64,000 bases of DNA from an uncultured Pseudoxanthomonas sp. (lineage in GTDB: Bacteria > Pseudomonadota > Gammaproteobacteria > Xanthomonadales > Xanthomonadaceae). Made by a program: the position numbers and the translations under genes. The stretch covers positions 1 to 64,000 of the forward strand of contig CAMLGZ010000010.1 in NCBI GenBank assembly GCA_946479745.1, in the 5' to 3' direction. The notes below the pieces were generated by a model. It made no database searches and was not told the DNA's origin. It saw only the letters and a list, made by a program, of their open reading frames with translations. This document shows positions 1-7,219 of the stretch, in pieces. Positions within the stretch are counted from its first letter, which is position 1; every line of letters starts with the position of its first letter.

Positions 1-328
1 TTTCGGTCCGTCGATCGACGCTGGGCGCGTGCTGTGGGTGGACTACGATTCCGCGGTCTCCATCCACCCTACCGCTACTGGCGTCCCGGCCGAGAGACGC
101 GTCGAACGCCTTGCATCGCCTTCGCCGGATGACAACCGCGTCACTCATGGCTGCATCAACGTTTCGCCCGAATTTTACGAGCAGATCATCCGTCCGACGT
201 TCGAGCGGGGCGGGGTGTTCTACATCTTGCCGGATACGGCGCCGATAGCGGAGACCTTCCCGGACTTCGCGCAAAGTCGCGCGACTGCGCAACGCAAGGG
301 TGGAAGGCGCCCACGGCCCGCCCGCTAG
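1..328 (+). CDS. L,D-transpeptidase catalytic domain protein, C-terminal part
   Basis: The frame is open from base 2 of the window, so the 5' end lies outside and about 108 C-terminal residues are visible. A THGCIN stretch at about 145-162 fits the SHGCxN/R active-site signature of YkuD-type L,D-transpeptidases, with the cysteine as nucleophile; the context of an upstream aspartate/valine-rich strand and a downstream hydrophobic strand also fits. Family members act in the periplasm, forming 3-3 peptidoglycan cross-links or attaching proteins to peptidoglycan. The tail is basic (arginine and proline rich). The specific subtype cannot be told from this fragment. Confidence 0.72.
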   Translation, partial: FGPSIDAGRVLWVDYDSAVSIHPTATGVPAERRVERLASPSPDDNRVTHGCINVSPEFYEQIIRPTFERGGVFYILPDTAPIAETFPDFAQSRATAQRKGGRRPRPAR

Positions 329-417
329 TGAAAGGCGCGTTGGCGTGTTGCCTATGGTGTGCGAGGCAGCCCAGCGAATGACGCTGCTGAAAAAAACGGG
401 GTCAGAGTACGTTTTCC

Positions 418-550
418 AGTACCTGCACCTGCTGGCCGGACTCAGCCAACCCGAACACACCAACCCCGCCACTTCATCCTGCCCCGCGCCGGCCTGGCCC
501 ACTGCTTCACCCAACTAGCCGAAGCCGAAGACCAGATCCTGGCAACACCC
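418..550 (+). pseudogene. Fragment of an XAC0095-like small protein gene (3' half, frameshifted)
   Basis: This stretch matches the 3' two thirds of the intact small gene at 38435-38680 at nucleotide level (shared LHLLA, SQPE, LPRAG and AHCFTQLAE segments). The first part reads in frame 3 and the second in frame 2, so there is a frameshift near 462-475, and no start codon is present. The match begins directly after a GGGGTCAGAGTAC-type motif at about 399-416. It is a decayed copy, not an expressed gene. Confidence 0.6.
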
Positions 551-602
551 ACTTCCGACCTGCGCTGTAGAGCGTGCGTAATTGCGGAGCACGTCGCAGG
601 CG

Positions 603-676
603 TGTAGGAGCGACGCCAGTCGCGAAGCTGGGAACGGTTTGGCGCTGAGGGCTTCGCGACTTGCGTCGCTCCTACA
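603..676. repeat. Inverted repeat, GTAGGAGCGACG-type REP pair
   Basis: Two 26-base arms (603-628 and 651-676) are reverse complements with one mismatch, separated by 22 bases. The arms contain GTAGGAGCGACG, a type of extragenic palindrome common between genes in xanthomonad genomes. It would form a long hairpin in RNA. The rest of the 329-806 gap holds the XAC0095-like fragment and no recognisable gene. Confidence 0.7.
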
Positions 677-806
677 GCACGGGCAAAAGGGGACGGAGGC
701 AGTAGTCCCTTGTGCCGTATAGGCAAAGTTCGATTGACGGGCTTCCCAGGCCGCACCCACAATCCGCGCTACACCCCACTTTGGGGTCTGATCGTAGTTG
801 GCTGCC

Positions 807-1193
807 ATGAGCGAAGGTCTTCGGGCATTCTTGTTTATCTACGGATTGGGCTACGCGTTCGGGCTACTCCCTTTCCTCGCCTCAGTCTTGTTGGCTAGGC
901 GGCTGAAAATTTCCCGCCGTGCTCGTGGTTGCATCTGCGCACTAGTCGCTGCCGCAACCGCAACGCCGGTATTCTTCCCACTTGGCTGGGTCGCAGCAAT
1001 TCTGCCGGTTAGTCTCGGGTATTGGTTCAGCCCGCAATCGCTGCATTGGACTGTCACGCAAATCATTCCGGCAACACCTTGGATTCATATCGCAAGCCTG
1101 CTGATTACCACGCTATTGGGATTTGTCTTCGGGTGGTTTCCAAAGCCGGTTAGCAATTCATCCAAGCTGAACCTGCTTCACCGGTCGGCTTAA
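807..1193 (+). CDS. Small hydrophobic membrane protein (integron cassette gene)
   Basis: 128 residues with about three hydrophobic segments (roughly residues 7-28, 40-72 and 95-112), so an inner-membrane protein. The ATG at 807 is chosen over an in-frame TTG three codons upstream. I recognise no family. The last codons and the stop lie inside the attC-like site at 1148-1207, so the C-terminus (after about residue 115) is encoded by the recombination site, which is typical for integron cassette genes. No upstream attI or integrase is seen. Confidence 0.6.
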   Translation: MSEGLRAFLFIYGLGYAFGLLPFLASVLLARRLKISRRARGCICALVAAATATPVFFPLGWVAAILPVSLGYWFSPQSLHWTVTQIIPATPWIHIASLLITTLLGFVFGWFPKPVSNSSKLNLLHRSA

Positions 1194-1207
1194 TTCATGC
1201 GCTAGGC
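1148..1207 (+). repeat. attC-like integron recombination site A
   Basis: A 60 bp site bounded by GGTTAGC (R''-like) and GCTAGGC (R'-like), with the internal AATTCATCCAAGC and TCGGCTTAATTC segments forming imperfect inverted arms. It aligns along its length with sites B, C and D. It is the most diverged of the four and overlaps the end of the membrane protein gene. Confidence 0.65.
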
Positions 1208-1231
1208 GGAAATCGAGCGTAGGAGGTGCTT

Positions 1232-1519
1232 ATGTGCAGAAATATAAAGACGTTGTACAACTTCGATCCTCCAGCAAGTGGAGATGAGATCCGTGCCTCG
1301 GCATTGCAATTCGTTCGCAAATTAAGCGGTTTCAACGCGCCATCGAAAGCGAATGAAGCAGCGTTCAATGAGGCGGTGAGGCAGGTTACGCTGGCAGCAA
1401 CAACGCTTATCGACTCGCTCACCACGTTCACTCCGCCAAAGAACCGCGAAGTCGAGCGCACCAAGGCTGCAAGCTTGTCAGCCAAGCGCTTCGGCGCAAA
1501 AGTTCCGCCAAACAATTGA
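1232..1519 (+). CDS. DUF2277 family protein (integron cassette gene)
   Basis: 95 residues beginning MCRNIKTL, with the following FDPPAS, ALQFVRKLSGF and SKANEAAF segments that mark the DUF2277 family; length fits the family. Function is unknown; members are small cytosolic proteins. The ATG at 1232 sits five bases after a strong AGGAGG at 1221-1226, just downstream of attC-like site A. The stop codon lies within site B, so gene plus site form one cassette (about 1202-1559). Base composition is clearly more AT-rich than genes after 4.6 kb. Confidence 0.85.
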   Translation: MCRNIKTLYNFDPPASGDEIRASALQFVRKLSGFNAPSKANEAAFNEAVRQVTLAATTLIDSLTTFTPPKNREVERTKAASLSAKRFGAKVPPNN

Positions 1520-1565
1520 TTAAAGCCGAAGCCGCTTCGCGGGTCGGCTGTGCCAGGCGTTAGAC
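1507..1565 (+). repeat. attC-like integron recombination site B
   Basis: A 59 bp site from GCCAAAC (R''-like) to GTTAGAC (canonical GTTRRRY R' box). The centre GCCGAAGCCGCTTCGCGG followed by GTCGGC gives the palindromic core expected for a folded attC. It is nearly identical in its middle 35 bases to site C. Confidence 0.8.
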
Positions 1566-1598
1566 GCGCTTGGAAGCAACTTGGAGTCTCAGTAAAGC

Positions 1599-2258
1599 AT
1601 GAGCCGAATCCTCTACTCCGGGACAAAAAATGCCTCCAGTTGGGCTTTCAGGGCCTGGCTGGCTCTGAAAGAGCAAGACGTCGAGTTTGAGGAACGTGTT
1701 GTTGATATTCGTAAACCACAGCGCCTTGGTAATCTTGCTCTTATAGCCGAGTTTTCGCCGCCGGGCGCCGTACCTGTACTCATGGATGGCGACGCAATCA
1801 TCTACGACTCGCTTGCCATTATGGAGTACGCCAACGAGCTAGGTGATGGATCCCTTCTGCCGAAGGATATGAAGCTGCGGGCCCAAACGCGCTCTCTGAT
1901 TGCATGGCAACACTCAGGCCTTTCCAATCTTTGTCCGCGGCTCTCGTTTGAAAGTTCGTTCTACCCCGATAGGCGAGCAATGAGCTCTGATGAGCTTGCG
2001 GATGCAAAGCGGCTATTCGGCGTTTTCGAGATGTTGCTCCAGCGCAGTGGCGGCCCTTTTCTGGTTGGCGCTCTATCACTCGCTGATTTGATGTTTGTCC
2101 CCACCTTGATTCGCATCATGTCGCACGGACCAAGTTTGGATACATGGCAATTGACACAGGCTTGGTACAAGCTGCTTATGTCCAGGGACTCCGTGCAAGA
2201 GTGGATGCAAGAAGCAATGAGCCTTCCACCTGTCTTGCTGGACGGCTACAGGGATTAG
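1599..2258 (+). CDS. Glutathione S-transferase family protein (integron cassette gene)
   Basis: 219 residues. The N-terminal thioredoxin-like half contains the SSW segment (around residue 13), the cis-proline region GAVPVL (about residue 57) and YDSLAIMEY, matching the glutathione-binding DSxAI motif of GSTs; the C-terminal half is helical with SLADLMFVPTL near residue 160. The pattern is close to GstA/maleylacetoacetate-isomerase-like enzymes that use glutathione for conjugation or isomerisation in the cytosol. The gene sits between attC-like sites B and C, so it is a cassette gene. There is no strong ribosome binding site. Confidence 0.85.
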   Translation: MSRILYSGTKNASSWAFRAWLALKEQDVEFEERVVDIRKPQRLGNLALIAEFSPPGAVPVLMDGDAIIYDSLAIMEYANELGDGSLLPKDMKLRAQTRSLIAWQHSGLSNLCPRLSFESSFYPDRRAMSSDELADAKRLFGVFEMLLQRSGGPFLVGALSLADLMFVPTLIRIMSHGPSLDTWQLTQAWYKLLMSRDSVQEWMQEAMSLPPVLLDGYRD

Positions 2259-2273
2259 CGCAATGGCTTGCGC

Positions 2274-2332
2274 GTCTGACAATTCATCCAAACCGAAGCC
2301 GCTTCGCGGGTCGGCTGTGTCAGGTGTTAGGT
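2274..2332 (+). repeat. attC-like integron recombination site C
   Basis: A 59 bp site from GTCTGAC to GTTAGGT (matches GTTRRRY). It shares ACAATTCATCCAA and the GCCGCTTCGCGGGTCGGCTG core with sites B and D. Location directly after the GST gene fits the 3' end of a cassette. Confidence 0.82.
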
Positions 2333-2417
2333 GTGCTCGAGAGATTGGTGCCCCTACCTGCCGAAAAACGGCGAAAAACGGGGTCAGGTTCACTTGATCG
2401 AAATTGGAACAGAGCAC

Positions 2418-2520
2418 CATGCGAGCCCGGCTGCCACCTGCCGGAAGAGGCTGACCAACAGCTGCAATCCCTCAGCCACTACCTGCACCTGCTGGCCGAA
2501 CTAGCGCAGACCCATCAGGC
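2418..2520 (+). pseudogene. Fragment of an XAC0095-like small protein gene (5' half)
   Basis: In the frame read from 2144, this encodes PCEPG, LPEEADQQLQSL and LHLLAEL, matching residues about 6-40 of the intact protein at 38435-38680. The initiating ATG and the C-terminal half are absent; after about 2515 the similarity ends. A GGGGTCAGGTTCAC motif precedes it (2372-2386), as with the 3' half fragment near 400. The 2259-2606 gap holds only this and attC-like site C. Confidence 0.55.
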
Positions 2521-2606
2521 AGGACTGAACGCTTGCCAAGGCCCCTGTCCTTCATGGCAAGCTATCTGCGGGGACGGCGCCACGACGGCGCCAAGGGGAA
2601 ACACCG

Positions 2607-3389
2607 ATGCATTTCGTACAGTGGGCCGCCTGTGCCGGGCGAGTGGTGGGTTGGGTCCTGTGCTTCGCACTGCTGACAAGTTGCGGTAGCGGTCCGGACG
2701 GAAACGAGTACGTGAACTATGACGGCACTACCCTTGTCGTCGAGGGCACCGAGTTCAAACGGGAAAACACGATGGACCCGCCGGGTACCTTCCTTCCCGG
2801 ACGCGTCGTGGTACAGCCGGATGATGACAATGTGGATGACGCCCTGACGCTCATCGAGCGCTACGGGCTGACGTTGGAAGGTCGCAGCTCCCAAGGCTGG
2901 CTGTTGGTCAAGGCGCCCGACGGTTTCGAGATGCAGTGGGCGGCGGCCCTGCAGTCGCAGCTCGGTGGGCGTAGCTTTGCGACCATCGATTCCGCCCAGT
3001 CGCCAACACCGATAGCCACGGCCGCGGCCGCGGCTGGCAAAGCGCCGGTCGCGGAAGGGCCCGTGCCTGACGATGAGCCGTCCGCCGCGGACGTGCGCCG
3101 CATCGCCATCGAGAGGTACGAGCGGCTCGAGCAAGCTGGCGGTCTTCCCGTGACCATGACGGCCACCGGGCAGTCGATGGTCCTCCACAGCAAGGTATTC
3201 GATGCACGCAAGGAATCCTGCCGGAAACTCCCCGGCGCCAAGCCTGGCGAGTGGGAGTGCGAGGCCGAGCTGATGATGGGGTTGTGCAGCGGCGACTGCG
3301 ACCCGTCCGCCGAAGAGCCCCTGCCAAAGGGCGAGCGTGTATTTATCCGCTGGGATTCTGCGCAGCGTGGCTTCACGCTCGCCGACTAA
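2607..3389 (+). CDS. Putative lipoprotein of unknown function
   Basis: 260 residues. The N-terminus has a hydrophobic stretch ending LLTSC at about residues 22-26, a good lipobox, so the mature protein probably starts at that cysteine and is membrane-anchored in the envelope. The rest is hydrophilic, with an alanine-rich linker (about residues 130-150) and four further cysteines near 195-235. I recognise no family. An AAGGGGAA site at about 2591 precedes the ATG. It lies between attC-like sites C and D, so it is either part of a long (1.3 kb) cassette or later inserted material. Confidence 0.65.
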   Translation: MHFVQWAACAGRVVGWVLCFALLTSCGSGPDGNEYVNYDGTTLVVEGTEFKRENTMDPPGTFLPGRVVVQPDDDNVDDALTLIERYGLTLEGRSSQGWLLVKAPDGFEMQWAAALQSQLGGRSFATIDSAQSPTPIATAAAAAGKAPVAEGPVPDDEPSAADVRRIAIERYERLEQAGGLPVTMTATGQSMVLHSKVFDARKESCRKLPGAKPGEWECEAELMMGLCSGDCDPSAEEPLPKGERVFIRWDSAQRGFTLAD

Positions 3390-3436
3390 TTTGGAAAGAG
3401 GGGGGCAGGTTCGTTCTTCCGTACACTCGAGGTCCG

Positions 3437-3470
3437 TAGTCCGGGTTGGCTGCATCAACCCGGCGTTTCC
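3437..3470. repeat. REP-type palindrome, GGGTTGG-CATCAACCC family
   Basis: GTAGTCCGGGTTGGCTGCAT followed by CAACCCGGCG forms a short hairpin (GGGTTG with CAACCC). Related copies lie near 27424, 40072, 42437 and, degraded, 38683 and 49594. It is in the 3390-3699 gap, which otherwise holds only attC-like site D. Confidence 0.6.
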
Positions 3471-3600
3471 GGACGAGGCACAAAGAGCGCTGGGTTGGGT
3501 TGATCCGTCCGGCCAAACCGCTGCCTACTCCAGTGAGGTCCGTGACAACGAAGAGGTCGTTGCCTCCCAACGCGCGACGCTTGCGGTTGCCGGGTAAGTG

Positions 3601-3659
3601 GCCTGACAATTCATTCAAGCCGAAGGCGTTTCGCGGCTCGACTGTGTCAGGTGTCAGGC
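3601..3659 (+). repeat. attC-like integron recombination site D
   Basis: A 59 bp site whose outer boxes GCCTGAC (3601-3607) and GTCAGGC (3653-3659) are exact reverse complements. The interior AATTCATTCAAGCCGAAGGC and CGCGGCTCGACTG aligns with sites A-C. The T-to-C change in the R' box (GTCAGGC against GTTRRRY) may weaken recombination. Confidence 0.78.
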
Positions 3660-3699
3660 GTCGCAAAATCCCCATCAGCCATTGCACAAGGCGATTGAA

Positions 3700-4350
3700 A
3701 TGACTGCCAAGCCCGCTTCAAAGACTGCCCACAGTGCAAGCAGCTTCTACGCGATCGTAGCCATCTGCTGTCTTGTGTACTCGGCCTCGGCGCTGGTCCT
3801 GTTGCATCTCCTGCGGCCGGACTATTCGCCCGTCTCCCACATGATCAGCGACTATGCCGTGGGTCGATACGGTTGGGTCATGACAACCTGGTTCATAGGC
3901 ATGAGCATCGGCTGCCTGATGCTGGCGCTGGGACTCAAGCGGAGTGGCCCCAATACGATTCCCGCGACTCTCGGGTCGGTCTTGCTGGGTGTTGCTTCAG
4001 TCGGCTTGCTTGTGTCGGCCGCATTCCCAACTGACCTGGACAACGCGCCAACAACGCAAACCGGCAATATCCATACGATCAGCTTCCTTGTAAATATTGC
4101 CAGCATCCTCATCGCGACGGTACTCACCTCCTTGAGTTTCGGTAGCCATCCGCGATGGCGGAGCTACCGGGCCACCGCCCTGACACTCGCCGCACTCGTC
4201 CTCGCTGCCTTTGTCATTCAGTTCCTGACCCTCCATCGCGGGGCACCGTACGGTCTGGCGAACAGACTATTCGTCGCGCTGCTCTTCTTGTGGTTGTTCG
4301 CGACTTCAATTCGATTGCGCACCGTCACGCGTGATGCTGGCGGCACCTGA
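3700..4350 (+). CDS. DUF998 family membrane protein
   Basis: 216 residues with six hydrophobic segments (roughly residues 17-40, 59-80, 88-110, 128-148, 160-178 and 188-205). The MISDYAVG and GW segments after the first membrane span and the PTD motif after the third fit the DUF998 family, whose function is unknown. ATG 3700 is preferred over an in-frame TTG at 3682. It directly follows attC-like site D and may be the last cassette gene of the array. A 9 bp inverted repeat covers its stop codon. Confidence 0.8.
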   Translation: MTAKPASKTAHSASSFYAIVAICCLVYSASALVLLHLLRPDYSPVSHMISDYAVGRYGWVMTTWFIGMSIGCLMLALGLKRSGPNTIPATLGSVLLGVASVGLLVSAAFPTDLDNAPTTQTGNIHTISFLVNIASILIATVLTSLSFGSHPRWRSYRATALTLAALVLAAFVIQFLTLHRGAPYGLANRLFVALLFLWLFATSIRLRTVTRDAGGT

Positions 4351-4375
4351 TCGGATAGAGAAGGTGTCAGGTGCC
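4342..4375 (+). terminator. Short perfect inverted repeat at the end of the DUF998 gene
   Basis: GGCACCTGA (4342-4350) and TCAGGTGCC (4367-4375) are perfect reverse complements around a 16-base loop; the gene's TGA stop is in the left arm. No T-run follows. It could be a weak terminator, or the remnant of a fifth attC site, since GTCAGGT resembles an R' box. Confidence 0.35.
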
Positions 4376-4461
4376 ACGCCTTGGGTCCGGGTATCATCGG
4401 CCTCGGAACCAATCCGTGGCGGGTGGGCCCGATTCAGGCCTTAGGCCTCAAGAAATATTCC

Positions 4462-4539
4462 ATGAGCACCACGCAGCCCTCGCTTGAAGAACTCAAAACC
4501 GCACTCCACGCGCAAGGCGGATTGAAGCCTTTTTTATGA
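4462..4539 (+). pseudogene. Short truncated reading frame next to a REP pair
   Basis: An ATG at 4462 opens 25 codons (beginning MSTTQPSLEELKTAL) before a stop just upstream of the REP pair. The amphipathic start looks like a genuine protein N-terminus, but I cannot name the parent gene. It may be a 5' gene remnant left where repeats accumulated, or a chance frame. Confidence 0.25.
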
Positions 4540-4556
4540 CGTTGAATCTGTGCGAT

Positions 4557-4631
4557 TCCCGGAAGGCGGGTCAAGACCCGCCCTACAGGTAATGCAATTT
4601 GCGTAGGGCGGGTCTTGACCCGCCTTCCGGG
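4557..4631. repeat. REPIN: two inverted GTAGGGCGGGT REP units
   Basis: Two REP units (4557-4586 and 4601-4631), each a GGGCGGGTC/GACCCGCC hairpin with a CTTCCGG tail, lie head to head with about 14 bases between. The same pair in the same arrangement is at 24491-24563, and a variant pair at 37991-38064. Confidence 0.8.
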
Positions 4632-4644
4632 GACCGAGAACCAT

Positions 4645-5556
4645 TCAAACGGGTGCCGACTCGCGCAGGAAATCCACGAAGGCGCGCAGCTTTGGCGGGA
4701 GGTGCTCGCGTGCCGGATAGTAGATGTACCAGCCATCGAACGGCTGCAACCAGTCGTCAAGCACGCGCTGCAGCCGCCCGGCGCTGATATCGGCTTCCAC
4801 TTCCCATTCGAGCAGTTGTGCCAGGCCCAGGCCGGCAAGCGCCGCGCGACGCCCCAGGCTGCTGTCGTTGAACAGCAGATGACCCTCTACCTGGATGTCG
4901 AAATCGCGTTTGCCGGCGAGGCGGCGCGGGTCGGTGAATTCCCAGGCGTATAAGCGGCCACTGCCTTTGCGGAAGCCGATACAGTCGTGACCAATGAGCT
5001 CCTGCGGGGTGTGCGGAACTGGATGCCGTTCAAAGTATGCGGGCGTGGCCACCACTACCTGGCGCATGCGCGGCCCTATCGGCAGTGCCACCATGTCACG
5101 CGCCAGCGACTCGCCCAGGCGGATGCCTGCATCGAAACCTCCGGCGACGAGATCGGCAAAAGCGTCTTCCGTGTACAACTCCACCTTGATTTCCGGATAG
5201 CGCGCGAGGAACGCGGGCAGCCGCGGCATGATCAGACGCTCGGCCACGGTCCGCGGCAGGTTGATCCGCAGCTTGCCGGCCGGCTTGTCGCGGGCGGCGT
5301 CCAGTGCTTCGAACGCCGCGTCGAGCTGCGCCAGACCTGGGCGCACCCGTTCGAGAAAACTTGCGCCCTGTTCAGTCAATCCGACCCGGCGGGTAGTGCG
5401 ATTGAGCAGGCGCACACCCAACTGCGTTTCCAGGGCACGAATGCTCTGCGACAGCGCCGCCGGCGACACATCCAGCTCCTCGGCGGCGCGGGTAAAGCTG
5501 GCGTGGTCGGCAACACAGACAAAGGCGATGACGGCGGGCAGGGATTTCGCGGCCAT
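4645..5556 (-). CDS. LysR family transcriptional regulator
   Basis: 303 residues from the ATG at 5556; a longer in-frame start at 5664 would overlap the divergent gene and adds non-family residues. The N-terminal winged helix-turn-helix spans about residues 8-65 with SFTRAAEELDVSPAALSQSI and LLNRTTR, classic LysR features; the C-terminal effector-binding domain follows (LRINLP, DAGIRLGE, PAYF). Family members bind a small molecule and regulate adjacent genes. It is divergent from the aldo/keto reductase gene, with 97 bases between, so it probably controls that gene. Confidence 0.9.
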   Translation of the reverse strand: MAAKSLPAVIAFVCVADHASFTRAAEELDVSPAALSQSIRALETQLGVRLLNRTTRRVGLTEQGASFLERVRPGLAQLDAAFEALDAARDKPAGKLRINLPRTVAERLIMPRLPAFLARYPEIKVELYTEDAFADLVAGGFDAGIRLGESLARDMVALPIGPRMRQVVVATPAYFERHPVPHTPQELIGHDCIGFRKGSGRLYAWEFTDPRRLAGKRDFDIQVEGHLLFNDSSLGRRAALAGLGLAQLLEWEVEADISAGRLQRVLDDWLQPFDGWYIYYPAREHLPPKLRAFVDFLRESAPV

Positions 5557-5653
5557 TAGTAAGTTTTTCTTAAAGGAGGATGTTGATATTGCCGGTTTAT
5601 CTTCATAGTAGCCAAGCCTAGGCTGAGCTCCCATTCCCACTGCGAGATCCGCC

Positions 5654-6727
5654 ATGCAACTCAACGATTACCAACTGCTCGGCCGCTCCGGGCTGCGTGT
5701 CAGCCCGCTGTCCCTGGGCACAATGACCTTCGGCAAGGACTGGGGCTGGGGCGCGGACGAGGGCGAATCCCGCCGCATCTTCGACGCCTATGTCGATCGC
5801 GGCGGCAATTTCATCGATACCGCCAACGTCTACACCAACGGCAGTTCCGAAACTCTGCTCGGCCAGTTTGCCGGCACGCGCCGCGATCGATTGGTCATTG
5901 CCACCAAGTACACGCTGAACGCCTGGTTCCCCGGCGACCCCAACGCGGGCGGCAACCATCGCAAGTCGATGCTGCGGTCGGTCGAGGCCAGTCTGAAGCG
6001 TCTGGGCACCGACTACATCGATCTGCTGTATCTGCACATGTGGGACGGCCTGACTCCGGTCGAGGAGATCATGCGTGGCTTCGATGATCTGATCTCCAGC
6101 GGCAAGGTCCTCTACGCAGGCGTGTCCGACCTCCCTGCCTGGCAGGCGGCGCGTATGCAGACTTTGGCGGAACTGCGCGGCTGGCCGCCGCTGGTGGCGC
6201 TGCAGATCGAATACTCGTTGGCCCAGCGTGCGGTCGAGCGCGACCTGGTGCCGATGGCGAACGAACTCGGCTTGGGCGTGGTTGCATGGTCGCCGCTGGC
6301 GATGGGTGTGCTGACCGGCAAGTATTCGCGCGCCGATCTGGACAGGTTGGCGTCCGCACCGGCAACATCTGCGCCGGCCAGCGACGCCCGCGGCGATGTC
6401 GCTTATTCGCATAACATCCTCAACGCGCGCTCGCTGGCGATCGGCGAGGTGGTCAAACAAGTCGCGGCCGAACTTGGCCATTCGCCCGCGCAGGTGGCGC
6501 TGGCCTGGCTGCTGCAACGCGGTGCCAACCCGATCGTGGGAGCACGTACATTGGCGCAATTCGAAGACAACCTCGGCGCGTTGGACGTGCGGCTTGACGA
6601 TGCACAACTGGCGTTACTCGATCAGGCCAGCATGATCGAACTGGGCTTTCCTCATGACTTTCTCTTGTCGGAGATCCCGCGCGGCCTGGTTACGGGCGGT
6701 GCGAACATCCGGCCGCGGACAACGTAA
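5654..6727 (+). CDS. Aldo/keto reductase family oxidoreductase
   Basis: 357 residues. The (beta/alpha)8 aldo/keto reductase tetrad is visible: Asp and Tyr in DTANVY (about residues 56-61), Lys in ATKYT (about residue 83), His in YLHMWD (about residue 118). The NADPH-binding end has SPLAMGVLTGKY and IVGARTLAQFEDNL. Family enzymes reduce aldehydes or ketones in the cytosol; this one is of the larger AKR/YajO-like type and its substrate is unknown. Divergent from the LysR gene. The gene ends only 3 bases before the RAYT-derived repeat element. Confidence 0.92.
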   Translation: MQLNDYQLLGRSGLRVSPLSLGTMTFGKDWGWGADEGESRRIFDAYVDRGGNFIDTANVYTNGSSETLLGQFAGTRRDRLVIATKYTLNAWFPGDPNAGGNHRKSMLRSVEASLKRLGTDYIDLLYLHMWDGLTPVEEIMRGFDDLISSGKVLYAGVSDLPAWQAARMQTLAELRGWPPLVALQIEYSLAQRAVERDLVPMANELGLGVVAWSPLAMGVLTGKYSRADLDRLASAPATSAPASDARGDVAYSHNILNARSLAIGEVVKQVAAELGHSPAQVALAWLLQRGANPIVGARTLAQFEDNLGALDVRLDDAQLALLDQASMIELGFPHDFLLSEIPRGLVTGGANIRPRTT

Positions 6728-6730
6728 CCT

Positions 6731-7098
6731 GCGTAGGGCGGGTCTTGACCCGCCTTCCGTGGTCGCCGATACCGTTGAACGGCCAACGAGATTCGGAATG
6801 CTCCGAGTCTGAAAAACGGTATCCACTGATAGCGGAAGGCGTGGACGGCAGGTGATGCTCCACGCATGCCCAGCTACCGACGCGTCCTGGTGCCGGGCGG
6901 CACCTGTTCCTTTACCGTCAACCTGCTGGAACGCCGGTGCACGCTGCTCGCCGATCATGTCGAAGCATTACGCGAATCATTCCGTGTTGCCTATGCGGAC
7001 TGGCCGCATTCCTCATTTCATCGCTATGTGAAAGCGGAATTGCTGGCTGCCGGTTGGGTGGGCGGAATCCGGAAGGCGGGTTGAAACCCGCCCTACGC
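6731..7098 (+). mobile_element. RAYT-derived non-autonomous element, copy 1
   Basis: A 368 bp unit bounded by inverted GCGTAGGGCGGGT REP ends (6731-6759 and about 7070-7098). It carries a 72-codon reading frame (6866-7084) that joins the N-terminus of a REP-associated tyrosine transposase directly to its C-terminus. Copy 2 at 24536-24904 is almost identical. The catalytic centre is missing, so it could move only with help from a complete RAYT elsewhere. Confidence 0.7.
6866..7084 (+). pseudogene. Internally deleted REP-associated tyrosine transposase gene, copy 1
   Basis: 72 codons. The start (MPSYRRVLVPGGT, then FTVNLLERR) is the usual N-terminus of RAYT/IS200-like Y1 transposases. After about residue 45 it jumps to WPHSSFHRYV, which in full-length RAYTs is near the C-terminus, so roughly 100 residues including the HUH motif and catalytic tyrosine are deleted. 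The frame then runs into the right REP. Confidence 0.72.
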
Positions 7099-7219
7099 GG
7101 CCTGGAAGTTGAATCGGCCCAGGTGGGCACGAAGACGGGTTACGAGGCACAATGGACGAATCAACCGTCGGCGCGCGTCGGGGAGCGGCAAGCGCGGCGA
7201 CGTAACAGGGGAAAACGCG

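Noticed and set aside
1..4400. Integron integrase gene or attI
   Set aside because: No tyrosine recombinase motifs were found on either strand in this part of the window, so an integrase is not claimed.
5571..5620. A small plus-strand frame with a strong ribosome binding site between the LysR and aldo/keto reductase genes
   Set aside because: The frame after AAAGGAGG is about a dozen codons and lies in the divergent promoter region; no sign of conservation can be judged, so it is not called.
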